DNA of 64,000 bases, from NCBI GenBank assembly GCA_019720755.1, contig CP081303.1, forward strand, positions 2,728,001 through 2,792,000. Reading direction: 5' to 3'. The notes below the pieces were generated by a model that searched no databases, was not told the DNA's origin, and was given only the letters and a program-made list of their open reading frames with translations. The DNA is from Prolixibacteraceae bacterium (GTDB lineage Bacteria > Bacteroidota > Bacteroidia > Bacteroidales > Prolixibacteraceae). Below are positions 19,234-27,994 of the stretch, in pieces (positions within the stretch are counted from its first letter, which is position 1; each line of letters opens with the position of its first letter). The position numbers and the translations under genes were made by a program.

Positions 19234-21063
19234 TTAATGTTGATACTTTTTTATCCAAGATCTCAGAATATCTATATCAGCAGTGTAATCGCTCTTATTT
19301 GCAACTAAATTATACTCTTCCAATGGATCAGATTCAAGATCATAAATTGCAATAACACTCTCTCCATCATATTGATACAACATACGATCCATTGTAAATT
19401 GATAACACTCGTTGATGATCGAAATTGAAAACTTTGGTTGATCTGGGTCAAAAAGATTATGGCCTGGAATGTCTACGGAAACAGGGATATTCAGATACTC
19501 CATCACCGTTGGATAAATATCTATTTGTTGCGCACTTTGACAATCGACTCCTTTCAAGTCATTCCCCGGATCAAAAAAAATGAGCGGAATATGAAATGCT
19601 TTTTCTGAAGTTGCATAATTTTTATGCCAAGCTTTAATGGAGTGATCGGCAGTAATAACAAAAAGAGTATTGTTATACCACGGCATTAGACTAACTTCTT
19701 TAAAAAACATACGTAGAGCATGATCTGTATAAGAAATCGTTGGCTCAATACCATTCTCTCCTTGAGGAAATTTCCCGTTATATTCAGAAGGTAACACAAA
19801 AGGATTGTGCGATGTAAGGGTGAATACAGTGGAGAAGAAAGGTTTGGGTCCATTGTCTAGCTCATGAGCCATATATTTTAGATATGGTTCATCCCAAATC
19901 CCCCATGTCCCATCAAAATCTCTTTTTGGGAAAGGATACTGATCTAATCCACGATAATTAGCCACACCACTAAATTTGCAAAAATCACGAAACCCCATTG
20001 TGGCATTATGTGAGCCATGAAAGAAATATGTTTCGTATCCTAACTCGCTTAGTTGTTTTGGCAATGTAGCAACAGGTTTCTTCTCTTTTTGCAGAATATA
20101 TGGTGTTTGCATTGCAGGGATTGATGCAAAAACTGCAGGAAGTGCATCAATACTTTTACGACCATTCGCAGTCGCATGAGAGAAATAATAGCTGTTCTGC
20201 ATTAATGAGTCCAAAAAAGGAGTATAACCAACTCCTTCTGAATTCAACAACTTGGAAGCTTCAGCAGTGAAACTTTCCAAAATGATCACGATAACATTTT
20301 TATTCACAGGGACTACTGGCGAAACAATATTTTTCTTCTCTACCGACCTATTATCAGAAATCTTTATACAAGGATATAGAGCAGACTCCCATAAAGAATA
20401 TGCAGAGTTTAGAGATATAGAAGCAGTAATAGGTTCATGAAGAGAAGATACCGAATCTACGGATCTTAAACACCTCGAAGATATATCAATGCATCCTTTC
20501 ATACCAATACCCCACATAAAAACAAAGCATATCACTATCGGATAAACGTTGTTATTTGTTTCTTTTTTGTTCTCAACCCATGTTTTGGATCTCTTGAAAA
20601 CTAGAAACAGAACAATCAATAATATAAATAAAAGAACAAAAGCATACCAATAAGTAAAAAGAAACTCTAGTCCTAAACTTTCCATATTCGCCTGCGTTCC
20701 CAAATAATCAAAAATCGAAAATGTGATTCTTTTCAACGTAAAAGCGAAATAGAAAACATCGACTAAGTTTGTAATAAGAATAACCGTATTTACAATAACA
20801 AAGAGCGTCATCAATACAGATTCTATGATTTTATTATAAGTATATCGATAAAATTGAAGAAAAAGAATCAATAATGGCGTATTATAAAGACATAAGGTTG
20901 CGATATCATATCTTAAACCAACTAAAAAAATAGGAATATACTTTTCGATGGAGACATTTTGAAATAATGAATAGTTAAATAACACAAATAAGATTCTACA
21001 CAACTGAAGAATCAGTAGCATCGAACCCATCAAAAAAGTGACTCTCTTTACAGATTTAATCAT
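19234..21063 (-). CDS. LTA-synthase-like membrane phosphotransferase/sulfatase
   Basis: A 609-residue inner-membrane protein with about five N-terminal transmembrane helices (residues 8-190) and a periplasmic alkaline-phosphatase-superfamily domain. Metal ligand Glu263 lies in IILESFTAE, the likely nucleophile Ser304 in NGRKSIDALPA, and the further metal site in FVITADHSIKAWH. The family includes lipoteichoic acid synthases and phosphoethanolamine or phosphoglycerol transferases. The start at 21063 falls just after the stop of the DUF5686 gene; an alternative ATG at 21099 would overlap it. Being the gene before spt, it could add a phosphorylated head group to ceramide or another envelope lipid. 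That is inference. Confidence 0.82.
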   Translation of the reverse strand: MIKSVKRVTFLMGSMLLILQLCRILFVLFNYSLFQNVSIEKYIPIFLVGLRYDIATLCLYNTPLLILFLQFYRYTYNKIIESVLMTLFVIVNTVILITNLVDVFYFAFTLKRITFSIFDYLGTQANMESLGLEFLFTYWYAFVLLFILLIVLFLVFKRSKTWVENKKETNNNVYPIVICFVFMWGIGMKGCIDISSRCLRSVDSVSSLHEPITASISLNSAYSLWESALYPCIKISDNRSVEKKNIVSPVVPVNKNVIVIILESFTAEASKLLNSEGVGYTPFLDSLMQNSYYFSHATANGRKSIDALPAVFASIPAMQTPYILQKEKKPVATLPKQLSELGYETYFFHGSHNATMGFRDFCKFSGVANYRGLDQYPFPKRDFDGTWGIWDEPYLKYMAHELDNGPKPFFSTVFTLTSHNPFVLPSEYNGKFPQGENGIEPTISYTDHALRMFFKEVSLMPWYNNTLFVITADHSIKAWHKNYATSEKAFHIPLIFFDPGNDLKGVDCQSAQQIDIYPTVMEYLNIPVSVDIPGHNLFDPDQPKFSISIINECYQFTMDRMLYQYDGESVIAIYDLESDPLEEYNLVANKSDYTADIDILRSWIKKYQH

Positions 21064-21074
21064 TTTAATCGTTT

Positions 21075-23546
21075 TTAGAACGTAACCTCTATACGACATC
21101 GTATTCCACTTCTATCAGAGAAGCTATCAAAACTTTTATCTTTATTAATACGATAGACATATTCAACACGAAGACATTTGAAAATATTTGTAACACCAAC
21201 ACTTGTCTCCATGTATGGGACATTACTAGATGTTGTAAAGAATGAAGGAATCTCCATCACACTATTATGATTTCCCGTTAGCTTTCCATAGTATGCCTTA
21301 AACGTAAACATTTCTCTAAGATTTAGATTCTTAATCAACGGAATCTTGTTAAAAAGAATTCCACCAGTATTATATGCTAAATGCGTATTTAAGTATATAT
21401 CACTGATATAAGAAGTGTGATGTAAAAGGTTATAGTGATATCTAGCAGAACCAAGATCTCTCGAACCTTTTGTCATATTCAATACCGGATATGGGACATC
21501 TCCTATAATACCACCAAATTCAATTAATGTTTTCAAAAAGGTTGGTCCAATATTAACTCGATTTTTAAATGATATGTTCAACTGAGCATAATACCCAGAC
21601 TTTGGCACATCTAAATTATTTATATTGTAATGCCCCAATAGCATTCCAACATGAATAATAGGTTTTTCATTACCATAATAAATTCTAGAAAAAAACAATT
21701 CATCATAATCTTGATCAAATGAAAAACGAGTATCAAACAATATGGATTGCGTATCAAAATATGGTAACGATTTTCCATCAGAAACAAACGGAACATTGAG
21801 ATTGCTATAATTTCTATTTACAGAACCTCTCCACATAAAACCTAAGCTCTTCGAAACTTCATACTCAAAAGCAAGATCTAAATGTTGATTTTTCATCACA
21901 TATGGATTCGGTTCAAATGAAGTATAAGAAGAGATGATATTCCCACCCCCTTTTTGATATGGATTCTCTTGAATAAATTCCATAAATTTATTTCGTGTTA
22001 GATCGAAATAATCATAATGATATTTACTCGATATAATTGCTCTTTTAGGAGATCTAAACTGATAGCCGATATTTGCACCATAGTCAAAGGCTTTACTTTT
22101 GAAACCATAGCCAAGATATCCTCCGACAGTAAAATTATCAAACATCTTTGCACTTGTTCGTAAAGGAAGTGTTACCTTGCTACCCTCAATCTCATTGGTG
22201 GAATAAAATGCAAAATAGGGTCCGATATCTATTTTATTTAGATTATAATAACCATTAAGTGTCATTGCACCAAATCGATCGATATTTTTAAGAAGAACAT
22301 TATTTTTTAATTTATTTATGCCTACTTCAGCCTTCTGTTCCATACTATCCATCGGGGCATAAATACGAACTGACTGAAGTATAGAATCTTGTCTTCCTGT
22401 CGCAACTAAATGTGTTGAAACCCCTTGTTTTCTTTGGTCTAACACACGATAAGTATTGACCTTTTGAACCAATAGAGGCTTACCATCTAGCTCATCCTTT
22501 TTTTTGAATATAGAAAGATCTAACTTCACTTTTTGCTGGTTATAAAACCATTTCCCTTGGGCATCTTTAGCATAATTGACTGATACAGAAAAATTATTCA
22601 CAAAATTAATGTTGGCTTCATTAGGGAGTTCTGCGTGTACCTCTGTTAAAGACCATGTTTCACTATCCACCCAAAAGTATCCAGAGAAAGTGATATTTTT
22701 CTTACTTTTTGGAAAGAACTTGAACTTATACTGCTTGTACTCACCATCTGAAATACTGTCTGTTAAATATGTATTATAATATAGGGATGACAGTTTTGAA
22801 ATCGGACTAGGAAAACCACGTTGAAATACAACAATTTGACTCTTATAGAAATTTACATCTGAAGTTAATCGTTTGTTAAGCACTCCCTTGATTTGATCCT
22901 TCACCTCTGTCATCACTGCATTATTTTGACTCAAAATAACGTGCAAACTATCTTTTTCTCCTTTTTTGTGTCGATAACAATCGGTGATATTCTCTTCTAA
23001 GAAGAAAGGCATCATCACAGTAGAATCTGAAATGCTTATCATCGCATCCACCTGATTCTTGAAAATCTTTGAATTAGATATACTCTCTTTGTTTATATTA
23101 TTAAGAAATACTGACGTTCGAGAATAATCACGAAAAGAGACATTTCTGCGATTGTCAGGATTGTTCTTTTTGCGGTTTTTTATGATCTTTCTAAGAAGTA
23201 TTTTATCATACGATTTATTGGGAACAACCAATACCGTTTCCAAATTAATATTCTCCTGTTCTAAAACAATTTGAATGTCTTGTTTATATGAAGTTACATT
23301 GTAAGTCATGGAGTTATAGCCAAGATAACGCACAACAAGCTCAGCAGGGAGAGAGGGGATCTCTAATTTAAATTCTCCATCTACATTTGTAACGACACCG
23401 ATATAGGTGCCTTTAACAAGTATTTGAACAAAAGGCAGAGCTTCTTTTGTCTTTGAATCCACTATCTTTCCCTTGATCCCTTCACCAAAAAGATGAAGTG
23501 TAGAAAACGAAAACAAAAAAGTTAGCACAGTCACTAATTTTAACAT
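21075..23546 (-). CDS. DUF5686 outer-membrane protein with carboxypeptidase-regulatory-like domain
   Basis: An 823-residue protein with a signal peptide, an N-terminal CarboxypepD-like beta-sandwich of about 85 residues (GIKGKIVDSKTKEALPFVQI, ending LVVRYLGYNS), the DUF5686 region and a C-terminal series of amphipathic strands ending RCRIEVTF. The terminal aromatic residue is typical of beta-barrels inserted by BAM. Such proteins are common in Bacteroidota outer membranes and resemble TonB-receptor relatives without a plug; their function is not established. It is the first gene of the minus-strand unit leading to the ceramide genes. ATG at 23546 is chosen over an upstream TTG at 23555. Confidence 0.85.
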   Translation of the reverse strand: MLKLVTVLTFLFSFSTLHLFGEGIKGKIVDSKTKEALPFVQILVKGTYIGVVTNVDGEFKLEIPSLPAELVVRYLGYNSMTYNVTSYKQDIQIVLEQENINLETVLVVPNKSYDKILLRKIIKNRKKNNPDNRRNVSFRDYSRTSVFLNNINKESISNSKIFKNQVDAMISISDSTVMMPFFLEENITDCYRHKKGEKDSLHVILSQNNAVMTEVKDQIKGVLNKRLTSDVNFYKSQIVVFQRGFPSPISKLSSLYYNTYLTDSISDGEYKQYKFKFFPKSKKNITFSGYFWVDSETWSLTEVHAELPNEANINFVNNFSVSVNYAKDAQGKWFYNQQKVKLDLSIFKKKDELDGKPLLVQKVNTYRVLDQRKQGVSTHLVATGRQDSILQSVRIYAPMDSMEQKAEVGINKLKNNVLLKNIDRFGAMTLNGYYNLNKIDIGPYFAFYSTNEIEGSKVTLPLRTSAKMFDNFTVGGYLGYGFKSKAFDYGANIGYQFRSPKRAIISSKYHYDYFDLTRNKFMEFIQENPYQKGGGNIISSYTSFEPNPYVMKNQHLDLAFEYEVSKSLGFMWRGSVNRNYSNLNVPFVSDGKSLPYFDTQSILFDTRFSFDQDYDELFFSRIYYGNEKPIIHVGMLLGHYNINNLDVPKSGYYAQLNISFKNRVNIGPTFLKTLIEFGGIIGDVPYPVLNMTKGSRDLGSARYHYNLLHHTSYISDIYLNTHLAYNTGGILFNKIPLIKNLNLREMFTFKAYYGKLTGNHNSVMEIPSFFTTSSNVPYMETSVGVTNIFKCLRVEYVYRINKDKSFDSFSDRSGIRCRIEVTF

Positions 23547-23555
23547 ATAATGCAA

Positions 23556-23857
23556 AAATGAAAGTTTATAAATATAATTAAAATTGATTCTCTTTGCAAC
23601 ATCCTATTGCATATATTTCCTTATAATAACTGCGAATATAGTTTAATAGTATTTAGGTTTTATATTATTAACTTTCATAAACACTTAAACCATATTAAAA
23701 ATAACATATAGCAACAATTCACCTTTAAAGGCCAATAGATACATGTCTCAAACCACAACTTACATAATCAATTAAATAACCACTCATGTTATTTATAGGC
23801 TAACTTCGATTCACTTAAATGACAGAGACTTAAAAGACATTTACTAAGCATTTTTAT
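23556..23857. other. Upstream region of the DUF5686-ceramide unit
   Basis: About 300 AT-rich bases that should contain the promoter of the minus-strand unit. I found no confident -33/-7 pair and no coding sequence. Confidence 0.4.
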
Positions 23858-24667
23858 GGTTCTTCCATAAATCGCCTATATAAACAAATGACTTGAAAAT
23901 ATATCCTATAGTTACTTCTTACACAAAGCGCTATATACTATGATTACCAGCATTATATGCAAACCAAAAACTCAAAATACAATTAAGAAATGCTACCGTT
24001 AGTTTACCATATACATGTTCCATTATTCCTTTTGTAGACCTTATCTTACTAGCTCTTTGTATTTCTGTTTTCTCGGTTAACCAAGAGAACATTGCTTCAA
24101 TAGTTTGTCTTACTTTAGTCACAGTTATATTATATAAATCATCTACTGCTTCTTCTCTTTGTTGATCATAAGTATTTCATTTACTGCATTAATAGGAGTT
24201 AATATTTCTGAATTATACAGTTTTTCACTTGCTGGCAAAATTCATTAAGCATGTATATTTTATCTCCGAAGAAGGTTCTGTTTCTCATCCCCGACTACCT
24301 CTTCTTGTAAACAACAATATCGTTCACATACACAGGAGTAAAAAGAATTTACTCAAAAATGGTAAAATATCTTATCGTCTCATTCCTAGCATATGGAGTT
24401 TCATTCAATAACAGCAAACGACTTTCGAAGAACAATATCATTTATTGGCTACTTCGTTGACCACCTTGCTTTTACGATTACAATAGCACATTATAATTGG
24501 CATAACATTGATCGATAATACAATCAATAGATTGAGTATCTTCAAGTAATAACTCAGACAATCTAGTAAAAGCTCCACAGAAACGATTAAGGCGATTACA
24601 GAATACTTGATATGATCCTAAATTTGGAAACCAGTCAGACAAGTAATCACATACAGGGCTTGTTTAT
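23858..24667 (-). mobile_element. Decayed IS982-family insertion sequence, copy 1
   Basis: The element runs from an end with GGTTCTTCCATAAATCGC (23858) to ACAGGGCTTGTT (24656-24667). The minus strand encodes broken pieces of an IS982-type transposase. The N-terminal piece contains DYLSDWFPNLGSYQVFCNRL and the C-terminal piece RQTIEAMFSWLTEKTEIQ. Several stops and frameshifts separate them, so it cannot move by itself. A second diverged copy in the same orientation starts 1.2 kb further on. Confidence 0.75.
23931..24660 (-). pseudogene. IS982-family transposase, degraded
   Basis: The longest intact piece is the 63-residue C-terminal end at 23931-24122, with IEAMFSWLTEKTEIQRASK and RSTKGIMEHVYGKLTVAFL. 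This matches the conserved end of IS982-family DDE transposases of Bacteroidota. Reading the minus strand from about 24660 gives the N-terminal SDWFPNLGSYQ and LNRFCGAFTRLSELLLED, which stops near the position where the first catalytic Asp would be expected. The middle third is not readable in one frame. Confidence 0.7.
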
Positions 24668-24735
24668 GAGTTATTTAAATGATAAAAGGTCAACTATTCA
24701 TATTATATTTTGATTTGTAAAAACAGATATAAATT

Positions 24736-24942
24736 ATGAATAACGATCTTTCAAGTGCCGAAATTAGAAGATTCAATGATAAATCACAAGTTAAATTAGA
24801 AGATAATCGGAGTCATGTAGGACCTAAGTACGAATTTGCTTTTGTGATAACGCTGTTTATTATCTCGATTCTGATAAGCTATAATCATCTAAGGATGAAT
24901 AAAATTCATCGTAATATGGTTCGTCATTACGAGAAACTATAA
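24736..24942 (+). CDS. Small hypothetical protein with one membrane segment
   Basis: A 68-residue frame with a polar N-terminal half (SSAEIRRFNDKSQVKLEDN), one probable transmembrane helix (FAFVITLFIISILISY) and a basic tail. It lies alone between two decayed IS982 copies. I do not recognise the family, there is no evident ribosome binding site, and chance occurrence in AT-rich DNA is possible, though the amphipathic organisation looks protein-like. Confidence 0.35.
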   Translation: MNNDLSSAEIRRFNDKSQVKLEDNRSHVGPKYEFAFVITLFIISILISYNHLRMNKIHRNMVRHYEKL

Positions 24943-25032
24943 TAGTTAAAACAACTTAAATATTTTAAGAAAAGAATTTGTATACAACACTGATAAAATA
25001 CACGATTTCTTTGCTGCTTAAATCTCTTGAAC

Positions 25033-25044
25033 AAGCCCTGTAAA
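25033..25044 (+). repeat. Inverted copy of the IS982-type terminal sequence
   Basis: AACAAGCCCTGT is the exact reverse complement of ACAGGGCTTGTT at 24656-24667, the outer end of IS982 copy 1. The pair brackets the small orphan gene at 24736. Confidence 0.5.
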
Positions 25045-25069
25045 TTTTTATTAAATTGAAAACAAAAAA

Positions 25070-25460
25070 GGTTCTTCCATGAATTGCGTATATGAACAAA
25101 AAACGGATAAATATATTCTATAGTAATTTCTTCTATAAAGCGCTAATGACTAAGAATACCAGTAGTATATATGTGAATCAAGGGTTCAAAACATAATTAA
25201 TAAATAGTGCCGTGAGTTTACCAAATACATGTACCATTAATCCTTTTGTAGACCTTACTAGCTCTTTGTATTTCTGTTTTCTCGATTAACCAAAAGAACA
25301 TTGCTTCAATAGGTTGTCTTACTTTAGACACAGCTCTGTTATATAAACCATCTGCTTCTTTTATTTTTTTTATTTACGTTAAGTATTTCATCTACTGCAT
25401 TAATAGGAGTCAATATTTCTAAATTAGACAATTTCTTTACTTGCTGGTTAAATTCAATGA
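25070..25460 (-). mobile_element. Decayed IS982-family insertion sequence, copy 2 (partial)
   Basis: This starts at GGTTCTTCCATGAATTGCG and follows copy 1 for about 390 bases at roughly 80-85 percent identity by eye. It carries the minus-strand C-terminal transposase coding piece KVRQPIEAMFFWLIEKTEIQ with small deletions. It breaks off near 25460, where copy 1 continues for another 400 bases, and the next gene begins 25 bases later. Confidence 0.7.
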
Positions 25461-25484
25461 TTCGTTACTACTCGAAGCTTAAGA

Positions 25485-25946
25485 ATGAGGAATAAACATT
25501 TGAAAAAAAGTCTGATCCCGAATAATGCATCTCAACGAAACAAAACCAAATACATTGATCAAGATGCAGCTTTTCATCTTGATCTAAACAAAACAGGAAA
25601 TGACTTAAAAGTCTTTATTTCTATCAAACACCTTCAACACGACTTTCAGTGCTTTTCGGAATGGAGCAAAAAAGAGATGAAAGAGTTCTGGAATTTCAAC
25701 ACAAAACTTCATGAGTTGACATGGAAAGATGTTTACGCTTCTGCTCGAAAAAGCAACAAGTCTGGTGTAGGATATACAGTAATCCCAATCAAAAATTACC
25801 CAGACTCCTCTTTCAAGGAAAATCTATCTCAAGATATTACAATATTAGAATTAAGAGTGAATAAAAAGATTCGAGTTCATGGATTTCGAAACAGTTCCGT
25901 CTTCTTTCTATGTTGGTTAGATAAAAACCATAAAATAACATCGTAA
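25485..25946 (+). CDS. Hypothetical protein, orphan (possible toxin-like)
   Basis: A 153-residue, lysine-rich cytoplasmic protein. The centre reads EWSKKEMKEFWNFNTKLHEL and WKDVYASARKSNKSG, and the end has the pattern ELRVNKKIRVHGFRNSS then FFLCWLDKNHKI. A C-terminal hGFR...FhhhWLDpNHxI signature recurs in small unclassified proteins near mobile or defence genes, but I cannot name a family. It begins just beyond a truncated IS982 copy, so its own promoter may have been brought or replaced by that insertion. A toxin role is only a guess. Confidence 0.55.
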   Translation: MRNKHLKKSLIPNNASQRNKTKYIDQDAAFHLDLNKTGNDLKVFISIKHLQHDFQCFSEWSKKEMKEFWNFNTKLHELTWKDVYASARKSNKSGVGYTVIPIKNYPDSSFKENLSQDITILELRVNKKIRVHGFRNSSVFFLCWLDKNHKITS

Positions 25947-26080
25947 GATCAGATCTCTCCCTGCCCCTGTAAAAGACATTATAAAATAGGCTCGGCTAAA
26001 AGTAAAAAAAGATACTGCACAAAAACAGACTACAATTAAAACCCTAAAAATAAACAACAAGAGATAAGATCAAGAAAGAG

Positions 26081-26470
26081 TCAGTTCATCTTCTCAATCT
26101 TCTTTTTAAACAGAAATCTTTGAGGCATCGTTAAAGAAGAGTGCTCTATCAAATGCATATTATTTGAAAAAAACATATTAGATTGACGCTCTACTATTTG
26201 ATCTAATCGAGACAAGGGTTGAAACGAATTCATCAATATTCCTTTCTCAGCAACAGAAGCCGTAAAGAATCTATTTCGCATCCCATTCTTCATCAACAGA
26301 TCCATAATCAGATATCGTACATGACTAAAATGAATCTTGATAAAGTCATTTAATTCTGAAAGGTAGTATTCAGTACGCATATAACTTTTAGGGACAACCA
26401 AAATTGTCCCCTTATAAATCTCTTCAATATGAAATAAACTATTTGTCATATCTTGCTTTAAATACTTCAT
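26081..26470 (-). CDS. Hypothetical protein, orphan
   Basis: A 129-residue frame with mixed alpha/beta character (KGTILVVPKSYMRTEYYLSE, FSHVRYLIMDLLMKNGMRN, SSLTMPQRFLFKKKIEKM). There is no signal peptide and no recognised motif. ATG at 26470 is chosen over an adjacent TTG. It converges with the orphan gene at 25485 with 134 bases between the stops, and its start is 580 bases from the divergent DUF262 operon. Confidence 0.5.
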   Translation of the reverse strand: MKYLKQDMTNSLFHIEEIYKGTILVVPKSYMRTEYYLSELNDFIKIHFSHVRYLIMDLLMKNGMRNRFFTASVAEKGILMNSFQPLSRLDQIVERQSNMFFSNNMHLIEHSSLTMPQRFLFKKKIEKMN

Positions 26471-27049
26471 CAATCCACTTCAAACCTTCAATCACAATAT
26501 TGTGAGCTTCGCTAAATTCTAACAATTAAGCAAAACAACTACTTCTAATACAATTAAACATATAAAACCTTACACGCAAACTTTTAATCCTTGTATTTCA
26601 AATACAAAATAACATATTGCAATATAGCACACTGTATATGAAATACAAAATTCAATAAACTAAAATCGATAGATACAAAAATGAAATATAAATATGTAAT
26701 AGAACTGTACACCTACAGAATTAAATTCCATCCCCAAAGACCATAAATCAATTCACATCAAAGAATCATACGAAAACCAACAAGAGGTTGCCTAATTGGG
26801 ATAAATCCCCACAACACTACGAGCCCTAAAACGTTCTTTGGACTTCATGATACAATTGTTATCAACAACATGGAGTGATTCCTACATAATGAAAATCACT
26901 CAGACAACAATTATAGAATCCGCTCCATAATAACCTATCGAAACAGAACAAATCATCGGTTCCGCTGTATACCTTTTTAGAAACAGATGTACCCAAACAA
27001 GCGGTAAAAAATGCTATAAATAATTATATTGGGGGAAATTACAGAATAG
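26471..27049. other. Divergent intergenic region upstream of the DUF262 operon
   Basis: Nearly 580 AT-rich bases between divergent genes. A GGGGGAAATT stretch at 27031-27040 could serve as an unusual purine-rich translation signal for the gene at 27050, although it is a little far. No coding frame, terminator or palindromic element was seen. Confidence 0.4.
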
Positions 27050-27994
27050 ATGCATCCATCAAACGTTAAAATAGGACAGAATGAATATCGAACCTATCAA
27101 CTGATCACGTTGATCGAAGAAGGAAAGATACATTTCGAACAAAATATCGAATGGAACACTCGACACCAAAGCATGTCGATAGAGTCCATATTGTTAGGAC
27201 TTACGATGACACCATTCTATGTAGACGCATCAGATCCAAATGCATGGTTTCTATTAGATGGGAACAAACGCCTGTATTCTCTATCTCGCTTTTTGAAAGG
27301 AAACTTTTGTTTGAACTCTTTGGATTTCTTTCCAAATCTCAATGGATGCTATTTCGCCGACCTCTCTTTCGGAATACAAAGAAAGCTCACTGAAGCGATG
27401 TTCAAAGTCTATACCATCAATCAAGGAGTCAGTGCTGAGATACGCTACAACTTAGCTTTACGCATCGTGCCCGATTTACAAAAACAGCAAAACTACCGAT
27501 ATATAGAGACCTTGCTAGACTCACAATGCAGGGAGGCGTTAAAAGATTGGCTGAATGGTAGTAGTTATGATTTTATCAAAAAACAATTTGACACAAAGTC
27601 TTCTTATCGATTCGTATTAGAATATTTCAGGATAAAAATGTCTCTAGAAGAAGAGGCAAAGATCAATTTAAACACCCCTATAGAGCAAATTGTATTTCGA
27701 TTAAATAATAAGGGAGTTCACGGTTTATCTTCATGGAAGCGTGGCATGGAACGAATATCCTATCTTTTTAAAGACACAAAACACTCCTATCTAAATAAGA
27801 AGACCATCCCTATTTGGATCTATATTCTAGGAGAGTATATGGGAAGCAGTCAATATGAGGAGATAAGTCACCATAGAGACATTTTTCTAGAAGAGTGGGC
27901 CAATTTCTACTTAAAGAAAGAGAACAGTCGTTTGTTTACAAAAGCAAATCCAAAAGAGATTTATAATAAAATGATTAAATGGATCGATCAATGA
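27050..27994 (+). CDS. DUF262-type (GmrSD/ParB-like N-terminal) protein
   Basis: A 314-residue protein whose first 100 residues match the DUF262 pattern: EWNTRHQSMSIESILLGL (residues 34-51, where the family has a conserved QS...IESIL) and WFLLDGNKRLYSLSRFL (66-82, where DGxxRL is the signature). DUF262 domains are ParB/Srx-related NTP-binding or nicking modules found in type IV restriction (GmrSD) and several phage-defence systems. The C-terminal 230 residues are helical and unassigned, and no HNH motif is present. The stop overlaps the start of the next gene (ATGA), so the three genes from here form a tight operon. A defence role is inferred. Confidence 0.75.
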   Translation: MHPSNVKIGQNEYRTYQLITLIEEGKIHFEQNIEWNTRHQSMSIESILLGLTMTPFYVDASDPNAWFLLDGNKRLYSLSRFLKGNFCLNSLDFFPNLNGCYFADLSFGIQRKLTEAMFKVYTINQGVSAEIRYNLALRIVPDLQKQQNYRYIETLLDSQCREALKDWLNGSSYDFIKKQFDTKSSYRFVLEYFRIKMSLEEEAKINLNTPIEQIVFRLNNKGVHGLSSWKRGMERISYLFKDTKHSYLNKKTIPIWIYILGEYMGSSQYEEISHHRDIFLEEWANFYLKKENSRLFTKANPKEIYNKMIKWIDQ

